This document shows, piece by piece, positions 8,244 to 17,121 of a DNA stretch of 64,000 nt. Each line of letters opens with the position of its first letter. Position 1 is the stretch's first letter. The DNA lies in the NCBI RefSeq assembly GCF_039793925.1, contig NZ_JBAMME010000226.1:1-64000 (forward strand), given 5' to 3'. The notes under the pieces were generated by a model that was not told the DNA's origin, made no database searches, and worked only from the letters and a program-made list of their open reading frames with translations. Position numbers and translations under genes: made by a program. Source of the stretch: Thermogutta sp039793925. GTDB lineage: Bacteria > Planctomycetota > Planctomycetia > Pirellulales > Thermoguttaceae.

Positions 8244-9488
8244 ATGAAGAACATTCGCCACATTCTGACAACCCGGAGGCTTGTCTCTGGCATTCTCGTC
8301 GCCTGGATTGCAGGAGTTACCAGCGTTCCAGCGTTTGCCGACACAATCGTGCTGAACTCAGGCGGTCAAGTAACGGGAGAAGTCCTTGCGGAAGAGACCC
8401 CTCACAATGCTGAGGCCGTCCGCATTCGGACAAAGGATAACATTGTTTTGAGTGTTCCGCGCGAAGAGATTGCCGAGATCATTCGGCTAAGCCCAGTGGA
8501 AGCCGAATACGAACAGTTAAAGGCTCAGACCCCAGATACCGTGGATGGCCACTTTAAACTGGCCGATTGGTGCCGCGATCATCACCTCCCAGAACAACGT
8601 GAGCTGCACCTCCGGCGAATTATTGAGCTGGACCCGGACAATGCTCGGGCAAGGGCGCTTCTCGGTTATCAGAAGGTGGGCAACGAGTGGAAGACCCGCG
8701 ACGAGATTATGAAGTCGATGGGTTATGTCCTTTACAAAGGCCGATGGATGCTCCCACAGCAAGTGCAGCTCGAGCAGGAAAAGGAACAGCAATCGGCTGT
8801 GCAGCGGGAGTGGGCCCAGAAAATCCATCGGCTGCTAACCCGCCTGGAGGCCGACCCGGTGGGTACGGAACACGAGCTCCGCTCCATTAAAGACCCGGCC
8901 GCTGTCAAACCGCTGGTGCTTGCAATGAAGGATGAACGACGGGATGCCGTCCGCCTGCTGATGGTGGACGTGCTGGGAGGAATCAGCTCACCAGAGGCCC
9001 TTCGGGCACTCGCGGTCATAGCCATCGAAGACCCGGTGGAAGAAATACGACTCCGGGCCCTGGATTTTCTGGCGCCTACCAAATCAGGAGAAGTGGTCTC
9101 CTACTTTGTGAGCCGCCTTAAGGACAAAGACAACATAATTGTCAATCGAGCCGGTGAAGCTCTCAAAAAGATGGGCGATCCCTCAGCTATTCCGGCGCTT
9201 ATTGATGCTTTGATCACACGCCACAAGTTCGTCATTCCAGGTCGGCGGCCGCCCGGCGCTATCGGCGCGGGGTTCAGCAGTTCCAGCACGGGACAGTCGG
9301 GCATGACATTCGGTGCTGGTGGTGGCGGTGACAGCACAAAGATTATCGAGCGGGCTATCCCGAATCGGAGCGTGCTCGAAGCACTCGTGGAGCTCAGCGG
9401 CGGCAAGAATTTCAGCTTTGATGTTCGTCTTTGGAAACAGTGGTACGCAGAGCAAAAACGCTTGGAAGCAGCGAAGGCCCTGCAGTAG
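8244..9488 (+). CDS. secreted HEAT-repeat protein
   Basis: 414 aa with a Sec signal peptide ending near residue 33 (VTSVPAFA-DT). A small beta-rich domain follows (TIVLNSGGQVTGEVL, a common start in planctomycete secreted proteins). Next are a TPR-like stretch (HFKLADWCRDHHLPEQRELHL) and, from about 205 to 325, HEAT-type helical repeats (PAAVKPLVLAMKDE, SSPEALRALAVIAIED, PSAIPALIDALI). A Gly/Ser-rich loop (GAGFSSSSTGQSG) precedes a final helical part. No catalytic motif is visible, so it is probably a periplasmic scaffold. The spacer 8097-8243 shows no other gene. Confidence 0.6.
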   Translation: MKNIRHILTTRRLVSGILVAWIAGVTSVPAFADTIVLNSGGQVTGEVLAEETPHNAEAVRIRTKDNIVLSVPREEIAEIIRLSPVEAEYEQLKAQTPDTVDGHFKLADWCRDHHLPEQRELHLRRIIELDPDNARARALLGYQKVGNEWKTRDEIMKSMGYVLYKGRWMLPQQVQLEQEKEQQSAVQREWAQKIHRLLTRLEADPVGTEHELRSIKDPAAVKPLVLAMKDERRDAVRLLMVDVLGGISSPEALRALAVIAIEDPVEEIRLRALDFLAPTKSGEVVSYFVSRLKDKDNIIVNRAGEALKKMGDPSAIPALIDALITRHKFVIPGRRPPGAIGAGFSSSSTGQSGMTFGAGGGGDSTKIIERAIPNRSVLEALVELSGGKNFSFDVRLWKQWYAEQKRLEAAKALQ

Positions 9489-9504
9489 TTTGTCCTCCAG
9501 CGCG

Positions 9505-9527
9505 AGCCCCTCCCCATGGGGGTCTTT
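9505..9527 (+). terminator. weak candidate terminator after the HEAT gene
   Basis: AGCCCC at 9505-9510 can pair with GGGGTCT around 9519-9525 (one bulge), followed by TTTT. The stem is short and C-rich and the T run brief. It lies 17 bp after the stop codon. Confidence 0.3.
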
Positions 9528-9743
9528 TCCGAGAGAGGTTTGCCACCTTTATTCTCGTCGTCAAGCTGTCACGTCTCGTCTTGTCCTGGATACCGCGTGG
9601 TCTTCCTAAAGAACTGGCATTGTCCAGATGGCGTGGCATCTATTATGATCGCAGCCGAACGGCTCTCGCTGCTCGACGAGGCTCTCCCCACCGGATGAAT
9701 TGCGTTGGTCGTTGGCTCACGGAAGAGGAGATCGCGCATTTCT

Positions 9744-10985
9744 ATGAGAATTCTGCTCATAAACCAGCATTTTGCGGTTCCCCGCTTGGCGACCGGTACT
9801 TTCCCTTTTGTGCTAGCGTCCGGCCTTGTACGTCGGGGTCATCAGGTCACGGTGTTAACGACTGATCAAGGGGCAGGACGCGCTGGAAGTTACATCACAA
9901 ACGAAGAAGGCATCGAGGTTCACTGGGCTCGCATCGCCTATTCCAATAAGATGCCCTACTGGCGCCGGATCGTGGCTTTTTTCACATTTGCCGCCTGGTG
10001 CATCAGGTACATTCGCCGACTCCCGCGATTCGATTTAGTCTATGCCGCGAGCTCGCCGCTCACCGTGGCTCTACCCGGTGTTTATGCCTCCCGTCGCTGG
10101 CGCTGCCCCATGGTTTTTGAGGTGTGTGATCTCTGGCCGGAGGTGCCGATTGCTCTTGGAGCCTTACGGAGCCCTCTGACAATTGCAGCGGCACGCTGGC
10201 TGGAACGGTTCGCCTATCGCAATGCCGCCTTCGTGATTGCCCGGTCGCCCATGATGGCTGACGGGGTGGTGGCCACGGGTTATCCGCGGGATCGCGTGCG
10301 GGTGGTTCCCAATGCCTGTGACTTTAAGCGATTCGATGTCCCCGCCGAGTGGGGGCGTTCGCTTCGCGAGGAAAACCAATGGCTGGCTGACAGGCCCCTT
10401 GTCCTGTATGCCGGCGCGTTCGGGCTGGTCAATGGGTGTTCCTACATCGTTCGGCTGGCGGCGGAAGTACAAAAGAGTCTTCCCGAAGCTCGGTTTCTCT
10501 TGCTCGGGCGCGGTCGCGAGGAATCACTCATTCGCGAGTTGGCTGAAAAACTTGGAGTCCTGAATCGGACACTCTCCATCCATCCACCAGTCCCAAAGGA
10601 TGAAGTGCCGCGGTTTTTCTCGGCCGCCGACATGACAATGTCCACGGTCATTGATGTCCCTGCGCTGCACAAGAACTGTGCCAACAAGTTTTTTGACAGC
10701 CTTGCCGCCGGGCGCCCCATTGCCATCAACCATGAAGGCTGGCTGGCGGACTTGATCAGAGAGCATAACTGCGGGCTGGTCCTGCCTGCCAACGATATTT
10801 CCAAAGCCGCACAGTTGATGGTCACAGCGCTGAAAGACCGGTCGTGGCTCCGGGAAGCCGGGCGGCGAGCCTATCAACTGGGGCGTAAACGGTTTGACGC
10901 TCAAAAGTGTGTGGACGAAGTGGAAGCCACGCTCTACGCTGCCATCGGAGATCACGAACTGAAACATCGCAAAGCGGCTGCTTGA
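9744..10985 (+). CDS. group 1/4 glycosyltransferase (GT-B fold)
   Basis: A 413-aa cytoplasmic GT-B enzyme that probably adds a sugar to a surface-glycan intermediate. The N-terminal domain begins MRILLINQHFAVPRLATGT and has LVRRGHQVTVLTTD, typical of the WbuB-like family. FEVCDLWPEVPIALGAL is the family's D-x-WPE block. The C-terminal domain has RVVPNACDFKRF, LVLYAGAFGLVNG, FLLLGRGREES and the nucleotide-sugar site HKNCANKFFDSLAAGRPI. ATG 9744 is chosen because it starts the first beta strand directly; the upstream in-frame start at 9705 would add 13 polar residues. It is followed after 17 bp by the FemAB-type gene and then by the aminotransferase gene, forming a glycan locus. Confidence 0.85.
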   Translation: MRILLINQHFAVPRLATGTFPFVLASGLVRRGHQVTVLTTDQGAGRAGSYITNEEGIEVHWARIAYSNKMPYWRRIVAFFTFAAWCIRYIRRLPRFDLVYAASSPLTVALPGVYASRRWRCPMVFEVCDLWPEVPIALGALRSPLTIAAARWLERFAYRNAAFVIARSPMMADGVVATGYPRDRVRVVPNACDFKRFDVPAEWGRSLREENQWLADRPLVLYAGAFGLVNGCSYIVRLAAEVQKSLPEARFLLLGRGREESLIRELAEKLGVLNRTLSIHPPVPKDEVPRFFSAADMTMSTVIDVPALHKNCANKFFDSLAAGRPIAINHEGWLADLIREHNCGLVLPANDISKAAQLMVTALKDRSWLREAGRRAYQLGRKRFDAQKCVDEVEATLYAAIGDHELKHRKAAA

Positions 10986-11002
10986 AAAGGATATTGACGC
11001 CT

Positions 11003-12097
11003 ATGGCACAAATGCAAATTATCCAGTCATATCAGCGGCAAACCTGGTGCGAGGTCCTCGCTCGCTGTGGCTGGTTTGATGTCTATCATCTCCCCGAGTA
11101 TTACCTGGCTGTTCGAACGGTAGATGAAGGAACCCCTCTCTTATTGGTGTATGAGGAAGACCCTTACGTTGCAGCACTTCCCATTCTCGTTCGCAGTCTT
11201 GAAGGGTTACCCGAGCTGAAGGCCTGTCACTGGCGCGACGGTGCTTCGGCATATGGTTATCCCGGTCTGCTCACGAACTGTCGCCCTGATGCGCCTGGAG
11301 CCGAAGCATTTCGCAATAACTGGCAAACAGCCCTCCATCACGTGCTCCTTAGCCTGCGAATCGTCGCTCTGTTTATCCGACAACACCCGCTGCATCCCAG
11401 CGAATGGATGTGGCAAGGAATTGCCGCGATCAAACGTTTGGGCCCGACTGTTGTGCTCGACCTCCACCGCAGTGAAGCCGAACAACTCCAGATGATGCGC
11501 CACGGCCATCGTAAGGAAATCAAAGAAGGTGCCAAACGAGGGATAACGGTCATCGAAGATGAACTTCTAAATCGAATGCATGAATTCCAAAAACTGTACG
11601 AGTTAACGATGCACGCAGTCAACGCCGACGAATATTATTTCTTTCCAAAGTCATATTACGATGCTTTACGTCGTCACCTCAACGGAAGAGTTAAACTATT
11701 TTTTGCAGTGCATGAGGAGAGATTGATTGCCGGCTCGCTGTTTTTCCATTGTGGGGACGTGCTCCAGTATCATCTCAGCGGGGCTGATCCCACACTTGGC
11801 CGCGAAAGAGCCATGGCGACCAAAATGATCATCGATACCGTGCGACGTTGGGGAACGGCAAATGGCTTTCGCTGGCTACACTTGGGCGGTGGGCTAGGAG
11901 CACGGCAGGACTCACTATTCCAATTTAAATCAGGATTTTCTGACTTGCGATGCGACTACTCAGTCATCAATTACATCGTAGAACCAGAAATTTATAACGA
12001 TCTTGTGCGACGTCGTTTTGGAACCGAAGCGGCCTTGTCCAAAGCCAACGGCTGGTTTCCCGCGTATCGCTGCCCAATTGTAAAAAAGGTTGCTTAG
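11003..12097 (+). CDS. FemAB-type GNAT acyltransferase
   Basis: A 364-aa protein of the FemAB/Acetyltransf_6 type, with two GNAT folds. Visible blocks are HGHRKEIKEGAKRGITV (about 168-184), KLYELTMHAVNADEYYFFPKSYY, a central strand FFAVHEERLIAGSLFFHCGD, LQYHLSGADP and WLHLGGGLGARQDSLFQFKSGFS. Family members transfer amino acids or acyl groups to peptidoglycan, or modify sugars in exopolysaccharide clusters (PEP-CTERM/FemAB-related). With a glycosyltransferase upstream (17 bp) and a DegT aminotransferase downstream (48 bp), acylation of an amino sugar is the simplest inference. GAAAAGG at 10984-10990 serves as ribosome site. Confidence 0.75.
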   Translation: MAQMQIIQSYQRQTWCEVLARCGWFDVYHLPEYYLAVRTVDEGTPLLLVYEEDPYVAALPILVRSLEGLPELKACHWRDGASAYGYPGLLTNCRPDAPGAEAFRNNWQTALHHVLLSLRIVALFIRQHPLHPSEWMWQGIAAIKRLGPTVVLDLHRSEAEQLQMMRHGHRKEIKEGAKRGITVIEDELLNRMHEFQKLYELTMHAVNADEYYFFPKSYYDALRRHLNGRVKLFFAVHEERLIAGSLFFHCGDVLQYHLSGADPTLGRERAMATKMIIDTVRRWGTANGFRWLHLGGGLGARQDSLFQFKSGFSDLRCDYSVINYIVEPEIYNDLVRRRFGTEAALSKANGWFPAYRCPIVKKVA

Positions 12098-12145
12098 TAA
12101 TGTAATACTCTCCAAATCGCCAAACCAAAGTAAATTTAGTCGAGT

Positions 12146-13396
12146 ATGAATGCAATGAGTCTAACCAGGGGCTACCAAATAAGCGAATCTGACCAATTAG
12201 CAATTTTCGGCGGAACTCCGGTTCGGACGAGCCGTTTTCCTCCTTGGCCGGTCTTTGAAGACGACGAGATTGCAGCCGTGGTTGACGTACTGCGCGGTGG
12301 CAGGGTCAACTACTGGACAGGTCAACAGGTTCGCCGGTTTGAAGAGGAATTCGCACAAGCCGTGGGTTGCCGTTACGCCGTGGCGGTTGCCAATGGAACA
12401 GTGGCCCTCGAAGCCGCGCTGGAGGCGCTTGGCATTGGCCCCGGCGACGACGTCGTTGTGACCTGCCGGAGCTTCGTCGCTTCCGCCGCTTGCGTGCTCC
12501 GGGTGGGAGCACGCCCTATTTTCGCCGATGTGGACCCAGACAGCCAGAACATCACCCGGGAAACCATCGAAGCGGTCCTGACTCCGCGGACCCGGGCGGT
12601 CATCTGCGTCCACTTGGCTGGCTGGCCGTGCGACATGGATCCCATTATGGATCTCGCCGACCGGCGGGGATTCTTTGTCGTGGAGGACTGTGCCCAGGCA
12701 CACGCGGCGCGTTATAAGGGTCAGCCAGTGGGATCCCTCGGGCACATAGCGGCCTTTTCGTTTTGTCAGGACAAGATCCTCACAACAGGTGGGGAAGGGG
12801 GGATGGTCACTACAAACGATCCTTTGCTCTGCCGCAAAGTGTGGAGTCTCAAAGACCACGGGAAAGATTTCGACAGGGCACACCAGCCCGCCGACGGCAC
12901 CTTCCGCTGGTTGCACGATACCCTTGGAACTAACTGGCGGATGACAGAGATGCAGGGGGCGATCGGACGCGTCGCGTTAGGGAAACTCGAACACTGGGTT
13001 CGGATGAGACAGGCCAATGCGCAACTTCTGCGGCAGTATTTGCTTTCCATCCCCTCCCTGCGAATTCCTGAACCTCCCCCGTACAACGAGCATAGCTTTT
13101 ACAAGTTCTACGCGTTTCTTCGAAAGGAACATCTAAGACCAGACTGGAACCGTGAGAGGATCATCGCGGCCATCAACGCGGAAGGGATTCCGTGCGGGTC
13201 GGGGGTTTGTCCGGAAATCTACCGGGAGCGACTCTTCCAGGAGAGGGGACTGGCTCCTACTCGTCCCTGCCCGGTGGCGCAACAACTTGGCGACACAAGC
13301 CTCATGTTCCTCGTGCATCCCACCCTCGGTGAACGGGAAATGCTGGAGACCGCCATGGCCGTGGAAAAGGTCCTCCGTGCTGCCACAGAATGGTGA
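12146..13396 (+). CDS. DegT/DnrJ/EryC1/StrS-family sugar aminotransferase
   Basis: A 416-aa PLP-dependent enzyme that typically converts keto-sugar nucleotides to amino sugars. Landmarks: FPPWPVFEDDEIAAVVDVL, GGRVNYWTGQQVRRFEEEFA, AVAVANGTVALEAALEALG, VVEDCAQAHAARY (Asp that contacts the PLP pyridine) and the Schiff-base lysine in FCQDKILTTGGEGGMV. The C-terminal segment WRMTEMQGAIGRVALGKL is also typical. It closes the three-gene glycan set and converges with the sulfatase, whose stop lies 22 bp away. An in-frame ATG at 12155 is an alternative start. The nucleotide-sugar substrate cannot be read from sequence. Confidence 0.88.
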   Translation: MNAMSLTRGYQISESDQLAIFGGTPVRTSRFPPWPVFEDDEIAAVVDVLRGGRVNYWTGQQVRRFEEEFAQAVGCRYAVAVANGTVALEAALEALGIGPGDDVVVTCRSFVASAACVLRVGARPIFADVDPDSQNITRETIEAVLTPRTRAVICVHLAGWPCDMDPIMDLADRRGFFVVEDCAQAHAARYKGQPVGSLGHIAAFSFCQDKILTTGGEGGMVTTNDPLLCRKVWSLKDHGKDFDRAHQPADGTFRWLHDTLGTNWRMTEMQGAIGRVALGKLEHWVRMRQANAQLLRQYLLSIPSLRIPEPPPYNEHSFYKFYAFLRKEHLRPDWNRERIIAAINAEGIPCGSGVCPEIYRERLFQERGLAPTRPCPVAQQLGDTSLMFLVHPTLGEREMLETAMAVEKVLRAATEW

Positions 13397-13418
13397 GCCT
13401 TTCAGACCAACTCATGGT

Positions 13419-15467
13419 TCAGGGAGCCGGTCGCCGTGCACCACGCCAAATCGCCACTCGCTTCATTTCCCCTTGAAATTTAGGAGTGGTGGAAGGAACA
13501 ATCGGACTACCTGTGTCGGCCCCGATCTGCATTGAATCATTGGGATCGGTGAGGATAAAGTCGGGCAGCAGACGCCGCCCAGCTAATTTGCCGCCTATAT
13601 AAAGCTCGGCGGCATGCTGGGGCGTGATGACACCCGTCACTGTCTGCCATCCCTCCACCGATTCATCTGTCTCAACAGAAAAGGCTTTATTATTAATCAC
13701 CACTGTCCAAACTGGGTGTCCCTGACGGAGCCAGAGGGCGTAGCCGTGCGACTGTCCCCCGCGCGCCACGAGAACCCCATCAGGTTTCTCAGCGTGAAAA
13801 GTCACTTCCACGGTCCAGGACATTCCTGCGGGATTGAGACTCGCTGATTTGGGGACCTCGATATAGGAATTCCCGTCGAAGACGCAAACGGCACCGTGGC
13901 CCGGTAAAGAGGTCACTATAGTCCCATGGTTAACGGCGTGATTGCCACGTGGGGATTGATCCTGGATCTTGCCTCCCGAAGAATATTCATCAAAACGATA
14001 ATCGAGGCAGATTTCTGGGGGTGCATTGGGATCAGGAGGTGTTCCTCCCCACCAATCGGGACGGTCCACATATTCGGGTACGCGGTACCCCAATTCTTGC
14101 TGCAAACGCTTCAATTCCGCTTCCAGTTCGGCACGCAAGTTTGCAGCCGACGGTTCATGGTAGAGGTTCTTCGTTTCGTAGGGATCGCTCTTCAAATCAA
14201 ATAACTCCGTCCAATCCTCGTGTCCGGGATACGTGATCAACTTGGCGGACTCCGTTCGTACGGCCACAATGTCTGGGACCCGACTGTTTCGCTGCTTTTC
14301 CGCGAAGTATTCATACAACCAGGCTTTTCGCCAAGGGATCTGCTTTCCTTCAGCCAGGGGCCGCCAGCTCTGTCCCTGCATCTCCGGGGGTATTGGAACG
14401 CCGGCGAAATCGAGAATTGTCGGAGCCAAATCGAGATTCAGGACCATCTCATCCCGCACCAACCCCTTCGGGATCCCTCTCGGGTAGCGAGCCAAAAGAG
14501 GAATCCGCAAACTCTCCTCGTAAGCGCTCCGCTTATCCCCGAGACCATGTTCGCCCAAGTAATAGCCGTTATCACTTTGAAAGATGACAATCGTATTGTC
14601 GGCAACTCCGCACTCATCCAGTTCCTCAAGAAGCCGACCCACACAGTCGTCTACGGCACTGATGCAACGGAAATAATCCAGATTCACCGGAACCTCCGCA
14701 GGTGTGGCCTGGTCGCTGCTCTGTTTTGTGGAATTCTGCATTGGACCAAGGTACGGCGGGCGAACGTCAAAGTTCGGAGTGCGCTTGGCCAGGCATCCGG
14801 AAAAACGTTCTTTTGCCCGCTCTGGCGGTGTGAACGGACCGTGAGGAGCCTTAAACCCTAGAACCGCCAGCCATGGGCGGTCATGGCGTGAGTGTTCCCG
14901 GATAAATCGCACGACGTACTCCGTCGTGACATCATCCACCCAACCTGTGGTGGCGGTTTCGGTGCCCTGAACCAAGAGCGGGCAATCGAAGTATCGCCCT
15001 TGCCCAACAAAACTGGCGAAAAAGTCGAACCCCGGCCGCTCCTGCTGACTGTCCATGTGCCATTTGCCAAAATAGCCTGTCACGTAACCCGCGCGCTGGA
15101 GAATCGTGGCATAGGTCACATTTTCCACCGGAAAGGGTCGGAAATTAGAGGCGACACCGTTGAAGTGGTTGTAACGCCCCGTTAGCATCACGGCGCGACT
15201 GGGGGCACACAGCGAGTTAACGACAAACGCGTTCCGGAACCGTACCCCTTCGGCCGCAAGGCGATCCATATGGGGAGTTTCGAACCAGGGAAAACGCCCG
15301 CGATCACCCAGTTCCTTTTGAACCACGCCAAGCGCATCATACCGTTGATCGTCCGTAATGAGAACTAAGAAATTAGGACGATCTGCAGCGCTTGCTTCCC
15401 CGCCCAATCCGGTTTTCAAGCCGCCGCCAATTAAACACAGTACGATCAACAAAAGAAATCTCTTCAT
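13419..15467 (-). CDS. secreted sulfatase with C-terminal LamG-like domain
   Basis: 682 aa. The signal peptide is about residues 1-28 (GGEASA-AD). The S1 sulfatase domain starts RPNFLVLITDDQRYDALG with the metal-binding DD pair. The formylglycine site is Cys87 in SLCAPSRAVMLTGRY (C-x-P-S-R). GYFGKWHMDS, KAPHGPF and VIFQSDNGYYLGEHG supply further active-site residues. After about residue 505 a concanavalin-like LamG region (WTVEVTFHAEKPDGVLVARGG, AELYIGGKLAGRR) probably binds polysaccharide. GGGAGAA precedes the ATG by 8 bases. It likely desulfates algal or host glycans; the specific substrate is unknown. It needs a formylglycine-generating enzyme, not seen here. Confidence 0.9.
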   Translation of the reverse strand: MKRFLLLIVLCLIGGGLKTGLGGEASAADRPNFLVLITDDQRYDALGVVQKELGDRGRFPWFETPHMDRLAAEGVRFRNAFVVNSLCAPSRAVMLTGRYNHFNGVASNFRPFPVENVTYATILQRAGYVTGYFGKWHMDSQQERPGFDFFASFVGQGRYFDCPLLVQGTETATTGWVDDVTTEYVVRFIREHSRHDRPWLAVLGFKAPHGPFTPPERAKERFSGCLAKRTPNFDVRPPYLGPMQNSTKQSSDQATPAEVPVNLDYFRCISAVDDCVGRLLEELDECGVADNTIVIFQSDNGYYLGEHGLGDKRSAYEESLRIPLLARYPRGIPKGLVRDEMVLNLDLAPTILDFAGVPIPPEMQGQSWRPLAEGKQIPWRKAWLYEYFAEKQRNSRVPDIVAVRTESAKLITYPGHEDWTELFDLKSDPYETKNLYHEPSAANLRAELEAELKRLQQELGYRVPEYVDRPDWWGGTPPDPNAPPEICLDYRFDEYSSGGKIQDQSPRGNHAVNHGTIVTSLPGHGAVCVFDGNSYIEVPKSASLNPAGMSWTVEVTFHAEKPDGVLVARGGQSHGYALWLRQGHPVWTVVINNKAFSVETDESVEGWQTVTGVITPQHAAELYIGGKLAGRRLLPDFILTDPNDSMQIGADTGSPIVPSTTPKFQGEMKRVAIWRGARRPAP

Positions 15468-15738
15468 AGCAGAGTTCTCCCAGTTGCGGACAGCTCACAT
15501 TGGCTACTGATCGCCGCCTAGTTTCCAGCACCATAGTTATTGCGTCAATCGGGCCAAGAGCACTCAGCCCGGACCTCGATTACAATCTAAAGTAGGGCTG
15601 AAAATCGAAACTTTTTGGCGGCAACGCCGTTTGACAGTATGGCAGACGGATGCGCGCACCGAGAGCAGGCAGGATGTTAAGCTGCTGATCGTGAGCAAAA
15701 TGGGCAGCTTGAGGATTTTAAAAAGGTCGCGAAGTGCC

Positions 15739-16921
15739 ATGGCAATGAGTCGAATCAATATTCTGTTGGGTGGTCTGATAATCTGTCTGCAAGGGGGATT
15801 TCTGGTTTATGCTCAACCCCCCTGGATGATGGGAGGGGGGCCTCCCGGCATGTTTGGTGGGGGCCCTCCAGATATGTTCGGGGGACAGGGCGGCCCACCG
15901 GGGATGCCAACACCCCAGCCGCAATCAATCACCGGCAACCCCGAAGTTGACCGACGGGTCTCCTTCTACGAAAACATGATTCGGCAATTGGACACCAATC
16001 AGGACGGAACCGTTACCCCGGAGGAACTCAACCAATCCCGGATGGGCAGTTTTCTCAGCTCGCGTCTGTCGGAGAGGTTCGGAATTGACGTCTCGCGCAG
16101 TTTTCGCATCGACGACGTCCGGCAAAAAGTCATCGATNNNNNNNNNNGTCATCGATTATTACAAACAGCGCTACGGCGACGACCAGGCGCAGCAGAACCC
16201 ACAAACTCCCAGCACCGGATCAACCTCGACCACCCAGAGTCAGGCCCAGCAGGTCACGGTGCTGCGGATCGGCCCCAATGTGCCCGTGCCGGGATTCGGT
16301 CCGCCCAGTACAACTACAGCCTCCACTACTCCGACCGTTCCGGGCTTCGGACTTCCAACCAGCGCCACCACCACTTCCGGAGCTGTCCAGAACAGCGGAG
16401 GAGCCCCGGCATCGGCGTCGCAAGGTCAAAGTCGAGGGGAAAGCGGGCTGGGCCTGCCTCCGCCACCCCCACTGGATGAAAGAATTCGTCGATACGCGGA
16501 AAGTCTTGTGCGCCAGTACGACGAAAACCATAGCGGCAAGTTGGAAAAAGACGAGTGGGCGAAAATGCGGGGAAGCGATTGGGCCAAGGCCGACCAGGAC
16601 GGGAACGGTGAACTAACGCTCGAAGAAATTGGCCGGCACCTCGCCGGGGAATCAGGTGCAAGTTCGTCTCAGAGCGGCCAGCCGACCGCCTCGCAGGTAT
16701 CGAGCCGCGCGGGCAAACGATTTATCCAGAGGTTGCCTTGGGAACGGCTGCCCACAGATCTCCCATCCTGGTTCAAAGAGCGTGATAAGGACAAAGACGG
16801 CCAGATCTTCATGGCCGAGTTTACAGATAAATGGACATCCGACAAACTCCGCGAATTCCAAAAATACGATCTCAATGGAGATGGGGTTATCACCCCACAA
16901 GAATGCCTGAAAGCAAAGTGA
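15739..16921 (+). CDS. secreted EF-hand protein, interrupted by an assembly gap
   Basis: A signal peptide (MAMSRINILLGGLIICLQGG...VYA) is followed by Gly/Pro/Met-rich repeats (GGGPPGMF, GGGPPDMF, GGPPGMP). Five EF-hand calcium loops follow: DTNQDGTVTPEE, DENHSGKLEKDE, DQDGNGELTLEE, DKDKDGQIFMAE and DLNGDGVITPQE. Ten Ns at 16138-16147 put the two halves in different frames. The 9 bases before and after the Ns are identical, and removing the Ns plus one copy (19 nt) gives a single 387-aa ORF reading VIDYYKQRYG across the join. Probably a calcium-binding extracytoplasmic protein; partners are unknown. ATG 15745 is an alternative start. Confidence 0.75.
16129..16156. other. assembly gap (10 N) flanked by identical 9-mers
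   Basis: GTCATCGAT occurs at 16129-16137 and again at 16148-16156 with 10 Ns between. This is the signature of two contigs that overlap by a short sequence but were joined by a scaffolder with a fixed-size gap. Both copies encode Val-Ile-Asp in the frame of their own side. Confidence 0.9.
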
Positions 16922-17040
16922 TCTTGATAGGCCTGGCCTGCGTTGTGTTATCGGCGGGTTCAGTCAATCGCAGTTCCCGCATCGCGTGACGGCTTGCCAC
17001 GGCAGTCGGACGAAGTCTTGTCATGACAAAGTGGACCAGT

Positions 17041-17098
17041 CCCGCGAAAGAGCGGGCGGTGCAAGGGTTGATCTCCCCGGGAGGTCACAGGCTCCCGG
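17041..17098. terminator. two hairpins between convergent genes
   Basis: CCCGC (17041-17045) pairs with GCGGG (17052-17056), and CCGGGAG (17077-17083) pairs perfectly with CTCCCGG (17092-17098) around an 8-base loop. They sit in the 200-bp spacer between the stop of the EF-hand gene and the stop of otsA, so either strand could use them. There is no T run, so factor-independent activity is uncertain. Confidence 0.4.
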
Positions 17099-17121
17099 TT
17101 CGCCGGCCCCAGGGAATCTAA

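Noticed and set aside
15631..15659. TTGACA as a -35 box for the EF-hand gene
   Set aside because: No acceptable -10 hexamer occurs 16-18 bases downstream.
17018..17029. 12-bp perfect palindrome TTGTCATGACAA
   Set aside because: It lies downstream of two convergent genes, not at a promoter, so an operator role is not supported; it may be chance.
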